Shown: piece after piece, positions 34,080 through 42,871 of the stretch
Layout: every line of letters starts with the position of its first letter
Numbering within the stretch: position 1 is the first letter of the stretch
Notes under the pieces: generated by a model
What the model saw: the letters and a program-made list of their open reading frames with translations, nothing else
Database searches by the model: none
What the model was told of the DNA's origin: nothing
Translations under genes and position numbers: made by a program
DNA from: Pseudomonas sp. ABC1
Lineage (GTDB): Bacteria > Pseudomonadota > Gammaproteobacteria > Pseudomonadales > Pseudomonadaceae
Assembly: GCF_013395055.1 (NCBI RefSeq)
Contig: NZ_CP058349.1
Location: forward strand, 2,975,501 to 3,039,500
Direction of reading: 5' to 3'
DNA: 64,000 nt

Positions 34080-35357
34080 ATGAAAAAGTCTCTTGCCCTA
34101 GTCGTTGCGCTGTTCTGTGCAACGGCTGCTGCTGAAAGCCCCCGCGTCACGTTGAACAATCAAGATATTGATATCCGTGTTGCCATCCCGCTCCTGGCTG
34201 ACTTCTGCGGTCGTAGCATTTTGCTCGGGCCATCCGTCCAGGGCGCGGTCTCAATGAACTTTCAGGATGTGGATTGCGATACGGCTATCCGCATGTTGCT
34301 GAGTAGCAATGGTCTGGCTGGCCGCTATTTCGGTGATGTGTTCGTTGTTACGGCAATGAACGATGTCATTTCGACGGGAAAGGATGAAGCGTCTTACCGC
34401 ATCCACAATGAGCTATCCGGTGAGGTCGTGCGCGAAGTGCTGCCGGTTGTGCATGCACGCGCTGCCGCTGTTGCTGAGCTGTTCCGCGCTTCATATTTGG
34501 GCGCTGCCGATCTGCCCGGCCTCTCGATAGCCGTCGATGAGCGAACCAATGCGATCTTTGCCGCCTTGCCTGCGCCGTTCATCGATAGCCTGCGCGGGGT
34601 GATTGCTGCGGTTGATGTACCGGTTCGGCAAGTGGTGATCGAAGCGTCCATTGTTGAGGCCAATACTGACTGGTCCAAGAACCTCGGTGTGCGTTGGGCC
34701 AGCTCGGCCAATGTAGGCAACTGGAGTGGATCAGCTTCGACAACAGTAGCCGCTGCATCGGCTTCGACACTCGGTGGCTTTGGCTACCTGAGCAACAGCC
34801 TGTCTCTCGATATGCAACTGAGTGCGATGGAATCGAGCGGCCAGGGTGATGTTGTGTCCAGGCCGACCGTGCTGACTCTCGACCGGGAAACCGCAACGAT
34901 CTTGCGCGGTACTGAGATCCCGTACCAGCAAAGTGCTGGGGATGGTGCGACCAGCGTTCAATTCAAGCGCGCGGCGCTGAGCCTTTCTGTGACGCCAGCC
35001 ATCGCCCCCGATAACGCGGTGGTGATGCACGTTGCCATCAACCGCGATACACCAGATTACGGCGCGGCCATCAACGGTGTGCCTCCAGTCTCCACGAACC
35101 AGCTCGACGCGAAAATCCGGATAGCAGACGGGCAAACGGTTGTCCTGGGCGGGGTTTATACCGACAGCCGCCAGACTGGGGCGGATGGTGTGCCAGTGCT
35201 CTCGAAAATCCCGGGTATTGGACGGCTGTTCAAACGGCGCTCGGATAGCCGGGAGAAGTCTGAGCTGCTGATTTTCCTCACACCTCGGGTGATCGATCCG
35301 GGGATGGCCATGGGGCGTCCTATGGCGAGCGTAGACCCTCGTTTGGGGTTGTTCTGA
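34080..35357 (+). CDS. Phage-encoded secretin (pIV/GspD-like)
   Basis: 425 residues from MKKSLALVVALFCATAAA, a signal peptide. An N0-type domain follows (VTLNNQDIDIRVAIPLLADFCGRS), then an N-domain (EVLPVVHARAAAVAELF...GLSIAVDERTNAIFAALP), then the secretin pore (VVIEASIVEANTD, VVSRPTVLTLD, VVLGGVYTD, VPVLSKIPGIGRLFKRR, ELLIFLTPRVI). It would form the outer-membrane exit pore for the virion. An ATG 21 nt upstream is also in frame but the signal peptide favours 34080. Confidence 0.88.
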   Translation: MKKSLALVVALFCATAAAESPRVTLNNQDIDIRVAIPLLADFCGRSILLGPSVQGAVSMNFQDVDCDTAIRMLLSSNGLAGRYFGDVFVVTAMNDVISTGKDEASYRIHNELSGEVVREVLPVVHARAAAVAELFRASYLGAADLPGLSIAVDERTNAIFAALPAPFIDSLRGVIAAVDVPVRQVVIEASIVEANTDWSKNLGVRWASSANVGNWSGSASTTVAAASASTLGGFGYLSNSLSLDMQLSAMESSGQGDVVSRPTVLTLDRETATILRGTEIPYQQSAGDGATSVQFKRAALSLSVTPAIAPDNAVVMHVAINRDTPDYGAAINGVPPVSTNQLDAKIRIADGQTVVLGGVYTDSRQTGADGVPVLSKIPGIGRLFKRRSDSREKSELLIFLTPRVIDPGMAMGRPMASVDPRLGLF

Positions 35358-35501
35358 TGTTACTTGACCAGTCATGGCGCGATGCGGCGGCGCACCTATG
35401 CGAGGCACGAGCCAGGGCGCGCCGCTCGCGCCGGTGACGTCCCTGTAACACGTCTTATAAACCAATCTTCATTTCCGCAGTATTCAGCATTGGATGAGAA
35501 A

Positions 35502-36785
35502 ATGAGCAAGGCAAAAGATCAAATTCGTTTGGATGTTGAGACAGCCCTGGAAGACCCGAAGGGGCGTCTGTTCATTTGCCCTGGTTCTCAGAAAATGACC
35601 GACCTGAGCCGGGTCCGGTTGCTCCGTTGCGGAGTGGATACGGTCCGCCAACTGTACCGGGGGATGCTCCGCCCTGAGGTCATGTGCCTGTTTGAGAAAC
35701 CCGGCACCCTGGTCCAGTTCGCTGGCGAGACGTGGCATGCCGGTCGTGTCGGTCGCGACTCGGGCTACCAGTACAAGCTGCAAAACGCTGACCTTGGCAT
35801 CATCCTGTTGATCAAGAACTTCAACGCCAAGCTTGAAAACGTCGGACCACACCTGAAGGTCGAAGTCTCGCCCCATGCCATCGACAGCCAGTCACCGGAA
35901 AGCCTCCAGGCGCGCCTGGATGAACTGGCCGGGGAGGTGATGACACATATCGAGCAGAACCAGTGCGCTGTCCACCTCGCGCTTGATCTGCAAGGCTGGG
36001 TGCCTCCTGTCGATCTGATTGCCCGGATGCATTGCCGTGCCCGCAACGTGCGGGATATCTCCGGCATCAATGAACTGCACTGGGACACAAAGAGCAGCGT
36101 CTACGGCCGCGGGGAAACCTTCATGTTCGGCTCGGCGGGTGGCGTCCAGTTGGCCATCTACAACAAGACCGCACAGGCCAGGGCGACCGATAAGCTCGAC
36201 TACTGGGAAAGCGTCTGGAAACGTGGCGACAGCTTCGACGAAAGCGACCCGGCCAACTATGACCCGGAACAGGACGTGTGGCGTGTCGAGCTGCGTTACC
36301 ACCACTCGATCATTCAGCAATTCGCCAGTGGCTCGGTGGATATCCATACCGGCGCAGTGATCGACACGCGCACCTTCTCGGCCTTCTCGGGGCATCTGGA
36401 CGGCCTGTGGCGCTACGGGATGCTCCAGTTCAAGTTGCTGAGCCGTCCTGGGTACTTCGAACCGATCTGGACCTTGATCCGTGAAGACGTGAAGGTCGAT
36501 CTACCGGTGTTCTCTCTGATCGACGACACGGCCTACAAGCGTTACTACAAGACCAGCAAAGGCTTCAGTGGCAAGAATGTCGAACTGTTCCTGGGAAACT
36601 TCATCAGCCTGCTGGCTCGCGAGCGTGTCCCGGCAAAAAAGGCCTATAGGTGCCTGAAGCAGTGGGAGTGCTGGCCAGTCATCCGCGACCACTACGCGGC
36701 CAAGGAAATGACCGAAGCCATGCTGTTCCACCATATCGAAATGCTCCTTGAGGAGCGGCATGTCAGGTGGGGACGGGCGGTCTGA
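35502..36785 (+). CDS. Phage replication initiation protein (Pf/CRI family)
   Basis: 427 residues. Resembles the replication initiator located next to the integrase in Pf prophages, a rolling-circle nicking protein. Seen are INELHWDTKSSVYGRGETFMFG, QLAIYNKTAQARATDKLDYWESVW and VWRVELRYHHSIIQQF. The start MSKAKDQIRLDVE is used; an earlier frame extension is rich in Arg and lacks a ribosome site. Ends with a 1-nt overlap with the integrase gene. Confidence 0.83.
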   Translation: MSKAKDQIRLDVETALEDPKGRLFICPGSQKMTDLSRVRLLRCGVDTVRQLYRGMLRPEVMCLFEKPGTLVQFAGETWHAGRVGRDSGYQYKLQNADLGIILLIKNFNAKLENVGPHLKVEVSPHAIDSQSPESLQARLDELAGEVMTHIEQNQCAVHLALDLQGWVPPVDLIARMHCRARNVRDISGINELHWDTKSSVYGRGETFMFGSAGGVQLAIYNKTAQARATDKLDYWESVWKRGDSFDESDPANYDPEQDVWRVELRYHHSIIQQFASGSVDIHTGAVIDTRTFSAFSGHLDGLWRYGMLQFKLLSRPGYFEPIWTLIREDVKVDLPVFSLIDDTAYKRYYKTSKGFSGKNVELFLGNFISLLARERVPAKKAYRCLKQWECWPVIRDHYAAKEMTEAMLFHHIEMLLEERHVRWGRAV

Positions 36786-37822
36786 TGGCGATTGAACAAC
36801 TGCCGGATGGTCGGTGGAAGGTTGATGTAGAGCCGATCAAGGGTCGGCGTTTTCGCAAGACGCTCAGGACCAAGGCTGAGGCTCTGCGTTTCGAGGCGTC
36901 CTGTCGAGCCAAGCTGATCGACAATTGTGACTGGTCCCCTCGGCCCAAGGATATGCGCAAGCTCTCCGAACTGGTCCAGCTCTGGTATGACCTGCATGGT
37001 CATTCTTTGCGTTATTCAGGTGGGCGGCTGAGAAAACTGCTCTATCTTGCCAAGCATCTGCGCGATCCGATTGCTATCAGGTTGGATGCTCATGCCTATG
37101 CCGAAGGTCGGCGTCTGAGGCTGGAAGCCGGTATCTCGGCCAAGACGCTCAACAATGAGTTGGGTTACCTGCGCTCTGTCTATAACGAGCTGCGGGGGCT
37201 GGGTGTGATTGATTACGCCAATCCTCTGGAGTTGGTTAAACCTCTGCGTCTCCAGGAGCGGGAATTGTCATGGCTGACCAATGAGCAAATTGCTGAGCTG
37301 CTGGAGTCAATCCGCTCCGGCTGTGATAACCCGCATGTCGAAATTGTTGTGCTGATCTGCTTGGCTACTGGGGCTCGATGGTCGGAAGCTGAAAAGCTCA
37401 AGCCGTCATCGGTGCGGAATCGTGTAATTACGTTTAGCGGGACAAAAAGCGGCAAGGTGCGGTCGGTACCGATCTCTGCCGATCTGGAGACCAAGCTAGT
37501 CAAGCACTGGCGAGAACATGGCCAACCTAATTCGGCCATCACTGCGTTTCGTCGGGCCTTGTCCCGGACTACGATCAAGCTGCCGAAAGGGCAGGCGGCT
37601 CATGCTTTGCGGCATACCTTCGCAAGCCACTTTATCCAGAACGGCGGAAACATCGTGACCTTGCAACGTATCCTGGGCCATTCAAGTCTGGCGATGACCA
37701 TGCGCTATGCGCACCTGGCCCCAGACCATCTGCTCGATGCCCTTAGGTTAGGTCCGCTGGGGAGTTTCGACACTTTGTCGACAGTTGAGGTCTCTGAAAG
37801 CAAAAAGCCCCGAAATTCATAA
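36785..37822 (+). CDS. Tyrosine integrase of the filamentous prophage
   Basis: 345 residues. N-terminal AP2-like arm-binding region (MAIEQLPDGRWKVDVEP), core-binding domain, and a catalytic domain with TGARWSEAEKL (Arg), SGTKSGKVRSVPI (Lys), HALRHTFASHF (HxxR), LGHSSLAMTMRYAHL (His and Tyr). All six catalytic positions look intact. It lies 27 bp from the degenerate right att site and is the last gene of the phage. Confidence 0.92.
   Translation: MAIEQLPDGRWKVDVEPIKGRRFRKTLRTKAEALRFEASCRAKLIDNCDWSPRPKDMRKLSELVQLWYDLHGHSLRYSGGRLRKLLYLAKHLRDPIAIRLDAHAYAEGRRLRLEAGISAKTLNNELGYLRSVYNELRGLGVIDYANPLELVKPLRLQERELSWLTNEQIAELLESIRSGCDNPHVEIVVLICLATGARWSEAEKLKPSSVRNRVITFSGTKSGKVRSVPISADLETKLVKHWREHGQPNSAITAFRRALSRTTIKLPKGQAAHALRHTFASHFIQNGGNIVTLQRILGHSSLAMTMRYAHLAPDHLLDALRLGPLGSFDTLSTVEVSESKKPRNS
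37765..37783 (+). repeat. Right candidate integrase arm-type site
   Basis: TTTCGACACTTTGTCGACA, partner of the 19-mer at 26824. It lies within the 3' end of the integrase gene, about 85 bp from the right att core. Confidence 0.5.
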
Positions 37823-37848
37823 GAAAATCAGGGCCTTAGCTTCGTCTT

Positions 37849-37872
37849 TTGGTGGGCCGGGGTAATCTGAAC
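37849..37872. other. attR candidate, degenerate copy of the att core
   Basis: TTGGTGG-GCCGGGG-TAATCTGAAC parallels the attL core with one base missing and a few changes. It is in the same orientation and directly downstream of the integrase, so it bounds the phage at 26708-37872. No tmRNA body follows. Confidence 0.6.
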
Positions 37873-38029
37873 AGAAGTTATAACTTATTGATTATAAAAC
37901 AAAATATCGGTTTGATTTTTTTGTTGGAATGCCATTTGGAATGCCGATAGGATTTGCTTGGTCCTTGGGGGGCTGACAGTGTGCTATTGCTAGATCGTTC
38001 CTTCACAACCGCTTACCTAGGGTACGTCC

Positions 38030-38421
38030 GCGAATGTAGCTGACGTCACCCAGGTCGCAGAGCTGCTGCATGCGACGAAAACGCGGTGTACGCGGACGCC
38101 GGATATACCGGTGTCGAGAAGCGCGAGGAGCACAAAAGTCGTAAGGTGATCTGGCAGATCGCTGCCCGGCGCGGCACCTATTCCAAGCTCAACAAGCGCG
38201 GTCTGATCTACAAGGCCAAGCGTAAAATCGAGTATCTCAAAGCCCAAACGCGCGCCAAGGTCAAGCACCCGTTTCGGATGATCAAGCGCCAGTTTGGATA
38301 CGTGAAACTACGCTTTCGCGGGCTGATGAAAAACACGGCTCAGTTGACCACCCTGTTCGCTCTGTCGAACCTGCGGATGGCTCGAAAACACCTGATGAGT
38401 ATGGGCGAGTCACGCGCTTAA
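38030..38421 (+). pseudogene. IS5-family transposase fragment
   Basis: The C-terminal part of an IS5-group transposase: ANVADVTQVAELLH (38030-38071), a frameshift by loss of about one base, then YADAGYTGVEKREEH...KHPFRMIKRQFGYVKLRFRGLMKNTAQLTTLFALSNL. The N-terminal half is absent. The following 100 bp contain GGGCAGAAAACGCCC and CAGGCTGTTTTCAGC, probably the right end of the insertion sequence. Confidence 0.85.
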
Positions 38422-38639
38422 TACGGAGAACCGGGCAGAAAACGCCCTCGACGCACGCTGCGTCAGGCTGTTTTCAGCAAATAGCGCTGCTTGCCGAGCA
38501 GATTACGACTTGCCGTCACTGCGCAGCAAGTTGATCGAGGCATCCCGAGAGATCGGACTGGTTGATGTGCGCAATGAGCGAGAAATACTAGGTCACGGAT
38601 TTTCTGGGGTGTCCGCCCGGCACACAACAGACAGGCCGA

Positions 38640-39047
38640 ACAGCTTGTACAAGACTACGTGGATTGTGCTGCATATGATGCTTTCATCTTTGTTCGCACA
38701 GTAGAACTCTGCAGGGCGGATTGGTGGGATTTGATCTGGATCCTGTCCGAATTGCGTCTTCCGGCGGTCGAGTTTCTACGTGAGCTTCTCACCTATATGG
38801 AGCGAATCGGTTGCTATTTCCTTATTATCGCAAGCCGGATGAGTGCATGACAGCAACGACATTGAGTCGAGGACCCGAACGCATGGGTAAGGACCGCATC
38901 GGCTTTTCAGCCCATGACATTCGCGCCAGCGCCTGGACCATGCTCAACTAGATGGAATCTCGCTCGGACGTGATCGAGCGTGAATTGGCGCATGCCGAGA
39001 GGAGCAAAATCCGGACAAGTTATAATCAGGCTAGATATCTCACCTAG
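38640..39047 (+). pseudogene. Decayed CP4-57-like tyrosine integrase, C-terminal part
   Basis: Recognisable pieces in shifting frames: FVRTVELCRADWWD (usually FVRTGELRxAEW), DLDPVRIA, then MGKDRIGFSAHDIRASAWTMLN, an in-frame TAG, and MESRSDVIERELAHAERSKIRTSYNQARYLT. The family reads LNE-MG..PDVIERQLAH, so the stop replaces the Glu codon. The nucleophile Tyr is present (SYNQA), but the gene is dead. Its position about 800 bp right of the phage att core suggests an older element at the same site. Confidence 0.8.
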
Positions 39048-39921
39048 TTGTGTCAGGTGATGCAGTCTTAGGCTTACATGGCCGACGCTATGATCATGAG
39101 TTATAAAGCGTTATTGATTTTTTATTTTGGTTGCATAAGGATTTCCTTGGTGGTTGATAACTAAATCCCTAGCGGCAAGTTGGCTTTCGCCCGACTGTAA
39201 TGAGCTGGTCATGCAATTAGTATAAAGTTTCTTGACGCTTGCGAGGATATGTTGAAGGGTCAGTTGCTACCCTGAGGGTACTTACTTTGCGAGGTATTAA
39301 GAATTTGTATCTTTCACTAGCTGCTACCTGGTGATGTTTTCGCCGGTCCAGCCGGCCAGGTGCTGGATCTTTTTTGGCTGAAGTGGCCAATCAATCAAGA
39401 GCAGGTTTGGAAAGCTTTGACCGAGTTTTAGCTTTTGAGTATTTTTGGTCGTCTATAGAAAGATAGTCTTTGAGGGTTTTGAAAGGAATAAAAGTCGGGT
39501 CTAAGTAGTGTTGCCGAGTTCGCGGATCTTACTCCAAGACTACCTAAAGTGACGGTGCAGTATCTCCCGTAACAGACCTGACGGAATACTTCTGAAAACT
39601 TGGTTGTGGCAGAGGTGCTTTCCAAGTATGGGTGTGATTTGGTACCAGTGGCCAGGCTAGAAAAGTCGGTCAGAAGGTGCTGGGTGACACGCTAAAGTTT
39701 GGTCTTAGTGATTCTCCAAGTCGTATCTTCAGACGTATGAAGCCTCGGTTTAGTAAGTAAAGAATATCTAAGGTTGCTGGTGTAATTGCATTGTTATGCC
39801 GAAAATTAAAATTCATAACCAGTTAGGTATCAGACGGAAATAGAATACTGAGCGCAGGACGCGGTTTATCTTCCGATGATTTTTCGGTTGCAGTACTGAT
39901 TGGGTGATTTTTAGGAGCTAT
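39048..39921. other. Gene-free AT-rich stretch
   Basis: About 870 bp between the dead integrase and the next gene with no convincing reading frame, RNA gene or repeat on either strand. Probably decayed element DNA. Confidence 0.5.
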
Positions 39922-40602
39922 TCATTTCTCCAGCTCCTGCTCAAGGTGGTGGATTGTTGGTTGTATCTGCCTTTCGTGTATGCGTATGGCTTCTCTTTTG
40001 ATGATTGAACTTGATTTCAAGAGTGTTGATTTTTTCTTTCTGAAAAGATTTTCGATCTGGTCCTTATGTGGGGTTGGAAGACTTTTCGGGGTGGGGGTTA
40101 ATGCTTCGATTTGAAGGGTTAATTTGCAGTTTTCGGTTAGAGATTCGCTTAGTTTTTCAGTGAGAGTGATAGCCGCTATTTGATAATCGTCGAGTTGTTT
40201 GCGGTGGGACTTGTTTAGCTCGTTGAGTTGGTCGCGGTATTGATTTTTTATTTCAACTCCATTTTTAATTAACCACTCCAGTGTTTCGGTTATGGTGCTG
40301 TGTCTTGATTTGGCTAAATTTTCCAGACATTTCTTTGCTGAATTCGAAAGTATAAAGTTGCTGGGCTTTTTCCCATTTAGGCTTTCTCTCAGTTTCTTTT
40401 GGCGCCAGGCGCCTTTCATCTTTTTTAAGAGCTCTCGTATTTCACTGCCTTCAGGCCATTTCTCAGATTCCCTTATAAGCCCGTCGTAGGTGATTTGCTC
40501 GGGAATACTTGCTCTGTGATTGTTTAAATATCGAATGGCCCACTTCAGCATGTCTTGGTTGTCTTTTTTTATCCATCCAAGTCTGTTTTGTGCCTTTTCC
40601 AA
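39922..40602 (-). CDS. Hypothetical coiled-coil protein of the satellite segment
   Basis: 226 residues, AT-rich, Lys/Glu-rich. The middle (KPSNFILSNSAKKCLENLAKSRHSTITETLEWLI) looks like a ribbon-helix-helix-type region; the C-terminal half is predicted coiled coil. No membrane segment. Divergent from the next gene across about 170 bp. Function not recognised; a small DNA-binding accessory protein is possible. Confidence 0.6.
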   Translation of the reverse strand: MEKAQNRLGWIKKDNQDMLKWAIRYLNNHRASIPEQITYDGLIRESEKWPEGSEIRELLKKMKGAWRQKKLRESLNGKKPSNFILSNSAKKCLENLAKSRHSTITETLEWLIKNGVEIKNQYRDQLNELNKSHRKQLDDYQIAAITLTEKLSESLTENCKLTLQIEALTPTPKSLPTPHKDQIENLFRKKKSTLLKSSSIIKREAIRIHERQIQPTIHHLEQELEK

Positions 40603-40771
40603 GGAATCCCTCGCTAATGCGCTTATTAGAATTAAAGGTTATATAGGGTAATTTTTAATGCGTCGTTACGGAGTGACGTTACGTAGTAGCATAGACTATT
40701 CTACATGTGCTTGAAACAGGGTGTTATTCTACGATTTAATGGCTGCCTTCCTGAAGAAGTGAGGGTGGGTG

Positions 40772-42124
40772 ATGCACTGCGTTCTGTTGGGTCTTGGATT
40801 GGCTGGGGTGAGCCCTGAGGCGAAGTTTGTCCTTGTAAGGTTCGTGCAGATGTACGGGTTGTGGGAGTCGATCACAATCGGGATTAAGGAGTTAGCCAAG
40901 GCCTCAGGTGCTACGGATCGTGTGGTATCTAGCGCTCTGGCTGAATTGGTGGCCGAAGATCTTTTGATACGCACACCTATCGTCTGCGGGCGGGGACGCC
41001 CCAAGAGTGGGTATCGGGCGTCAAGTAAGTTGTCTAGGTTGTTAGAAGACGAAAACAAAAAGCTCAATGTGATAAATAGACCGAGAATTGATCACGTACT
41101 GAACCCTTCTGCGGAATATTGTGAGGGTGGCTTGAGTGTTTGTAATCGGTTGCTACTGTCCACTCTGCTTCTATACGCCGATCAATTTGGGGTTGTACGG
41201 GGAATCGGAGTATCCAGGCTGTCCCAGGCTACTGGTCTGAATCGAGATCGAATAAAGGCCCAGGTGCACAAGCTGATCGCTCTGAGGGTCATGAGAGGGG
41301 TGATTCCGGGTGTTGCAACATCTGTTGTATTGGGCGTTTCAAAGTCAGTTTACTTTATTAATTTTCATCATGGTTTTTTTCAAAAAGGTACTTCGGGAGC
41401 GATCGTGCTAACTTTCGTCTCGAAATCCAGTGGGGATTCGGGGGAGATGAGTGAGGTTGCAGTCATCATTGGCTCTGCGGGGCTTGGCAAAGGGCTGGAA
41501 TTCGAGAGGCATAAAAAGTTTTCTGGAATACTGCCTGATAGCGATAGATTTAATGCGCTGGCGGGGTTGTTTTCTTCTTTAGCCAAGGATAGAAGCTCGT
41601 CGAGGGCGCTTCAGGTTAGATTGGAGGAGTACGCGTCAGGGCTACTGTCCAAGCATTGGAAAGCCTTGGAACTAGGTCAGTTTAATTCTGATGATGAATT
41701 GCAGCTGCGAATCAAGAAAGATTTCAGTAAAGGAACGGGCACAGGGCGAGATTTCAAGGATGATGGCCTTCGAAGCGAGCTGTTTTTTGAGTTCGTTTAT
41801 GTAGTTGCTGTTTTGATGGCTCGGCGTGTGCAGAGTTTGGTTTTAAGTGCTAAGGGTTTTGCGTACGAAATTGCCGGGTTGCAGATCCTGCCGAGTTTTG
41901 AGCCCGGCACATACTTTGGGCGGTTTGCTGTTGGCCGGTCTCTGTTGATTGTTCCTGGTAATAGTTTTCGAGCAGGAGAGTGCTATGTCATGAATGAGAG
42001 CAATCTTGGCGAGCCTACGTGTGAGAGGTTTTCAAGTGAGGAGGAGATGCCTGAGATTGACCGTTATCGTTTTGGCCTTCTTTTTCAGGTTCATACTCCC
42101 ACGCGCTATCGGTATCGGGGGTAA
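40772..42124 (+). CDS. Hypothetical protein with two winged-helix-like segments
   Basis: 450 residues. The N terminus (LWESITIGIKELAKASGATDRVVSSALAELVAEDLLIRTP) and a second stretch near 130 (GIGVSRLSQATGLNRDRIKAQVHKLIALRVMRGVI) look like winged helix-turn-helix segments. The rest is not recognised. ATG at 40772 is preceded by GAGGGTGG. It may be a regulator or replication factor of the satellite. Confidence 0.6.
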   Translation: MHCVLLGLGLAGVSPEAKFVLVRFVQMYGLWESITIGIKELAKASGATDRVVSSALAELVAEDLLIRTPIVCGRGRPKSGYRASSKLSRLLEDENKKLNVINRPRIDHVLNPSAEYCEGGLSVCNRLLLSTLLLYADQFGVVRGIGVSRLSQATGLNRDRIKAQVHKLIALRVMRGVIPGVATSVVLGVSKSVYFINFHHGFFQKGTSGAIVLTFVSKSSGDSGEMSEVAVIIGSAGLGKGLEFERHKKFSGILPDSDRFNALAGLFSSLAKDRSSSRALQVRLEEYASGLLSKHWKALELGQFNSDDELQLRIKKDFSKGTGTGRDFKDDGLRSELFFEFVYVVAVLMARRVQSLVLSAKGFAYEIAGLQILPSFEPGTYFGRFAVGRSLLIVPGNSFRAGECYVMNESNLGEPTCERFSSEEEMPEIDRYRFGLLFQVHTPTRYRYRG

Positions 42125-42202
42125 ATCGCTCTGTATGCCAGTAATGGTCAGTAACTCTTTACCGGCCTCCTAGATCCTGTGTACGGATTTGAGGAGTTGG
42201 TC

Positions 42203-42382
42203 ATGCGCATACTTCGAATGAAAACGGTTATTGAAATTACTGGTCTGGCCCGATCTACGGTGTATAAGTACGTTGCTGAAGGGATATTTCCGAAGCCTAT
42301 TTCGTTAGGCGGGCGCTCTGTTGGCTGGTTGGAGTCAGAGGTTCATTCCTGGATTCAGTCTAGGCTAGTTGAGAGAAATTAG
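42203..42382 (+). CDS. AlpA-family regulator/excisionase
   Basis: 59 residues: MRILRMKTVIEITGLARSTVYKYVAEGIFPKPISLGGRSVGWLESEVHSWIQSRLVERN, in which the AlpA family features are plain (GLARSTVYxxxxxGxFPxPxxLGxRxVGWxxxEV). In CP4-57 AlpA activates the neighbouring integrase and promotes excision. GAGGAG lies 6 nt before the chosen ATG. The integrase it would serve is the dead one at 38.6-39.0 kb. Confidence 0.9.
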   Translation: MRILRMKTVIEITGLARSTVYKYVAEGIFPKPISLGGRSVGWLESEVHSWIQSRLVERN

Positions 42383-42448
42383 TAGGTATTGATGGGGTTG
42401 TTCTTGGCAGCTGGTCTGCTTCTTGTTTGCTTTATTTTCTTTCAATGA

Positions 42449-42489
42449 AAACATCATGTCCGGTTGACTCCCGGACATGATGTTTTTTT
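42449..42489 (+). terminator. Strong intrinsic terminator after alpA
   Basis: A 15-bp perfect stem AACATCATGTCCGG / CCGGACATGATGTT with a 7-nt loop, followed by T7. It isolates the AlpA transcript from the next gene. Confidence 0.93.
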
Positions 42490-42671
42490 GCCGGACCTTT
42501 TGGTGGCGTTGTTTTTCTGGCTCTGAACAGGAATGCTTAAACTTTCTCTAGGGTTTATGCTTTTGGAGCTTTCGGTGCGGGTAGTATGCTTTAGTGTTCT
42601 AAGCGCTACTGTTTAATAACTCCTGCCTGTCACTCATGCAGGGCCTGATATTGAATCATTAGGTTAAGGTC

Positions 42672-42698
42672 ATAGATGTCCCTCTAGCGGGTATCTAT
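42672..42698. other. Interrupted inverted repeat upstream of the Gp2-like gene
   Basis: ATAGAT..CCC pairs with GGG.ATCTAT around TCTAGC. It lies in the 330-bp gene-free leader of the Gp2-like gene and could be an operator or replication element. Confidence 0.4.
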
Positions 42699-42822
42699 CA
42701 TGAATGTCTACTTTATACCTTGCGGTTGGCAGTATGGTTTAGGTGGTCGATATTGAACTTTGGTATCTGCGTGATGAGCTCGTTGAGGTCTAGCTCAATG
42801 GGTTGCGGTGAACGTGTAAATA

Positions 42823-42867
42823 ACTACCAAGCCGACTGAAGATATGAACTTCAGTAGAGTAGGTAGT
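42823..42867 (+). promoter_or_regulatory. Two-tier hairpin covering the ribosome site of the Gp2-like gene
   Basis: ACTACC (42823) pairs with GGTAGT (42862) and inside it CTGAAG with CTTCAG, with symmetrical 7-nt internal gaps. The 3' arm ends 5 nt before the ATG and would hide the purine-rich ribosome site. Either translational control or a rolling-circle nicking hairpin is possible. Confidence 0.45.
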
Positions 42868-42871
42868 AACC

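Noticed and set aside
38510..38704. 64-residue frame before the dead integrase (PSLRSKLIEASREIGLV...)
   Set aside because: Could be a worn piece of another gene, but frame and composition give no reliable identity and it overlaps the integrase remnant.
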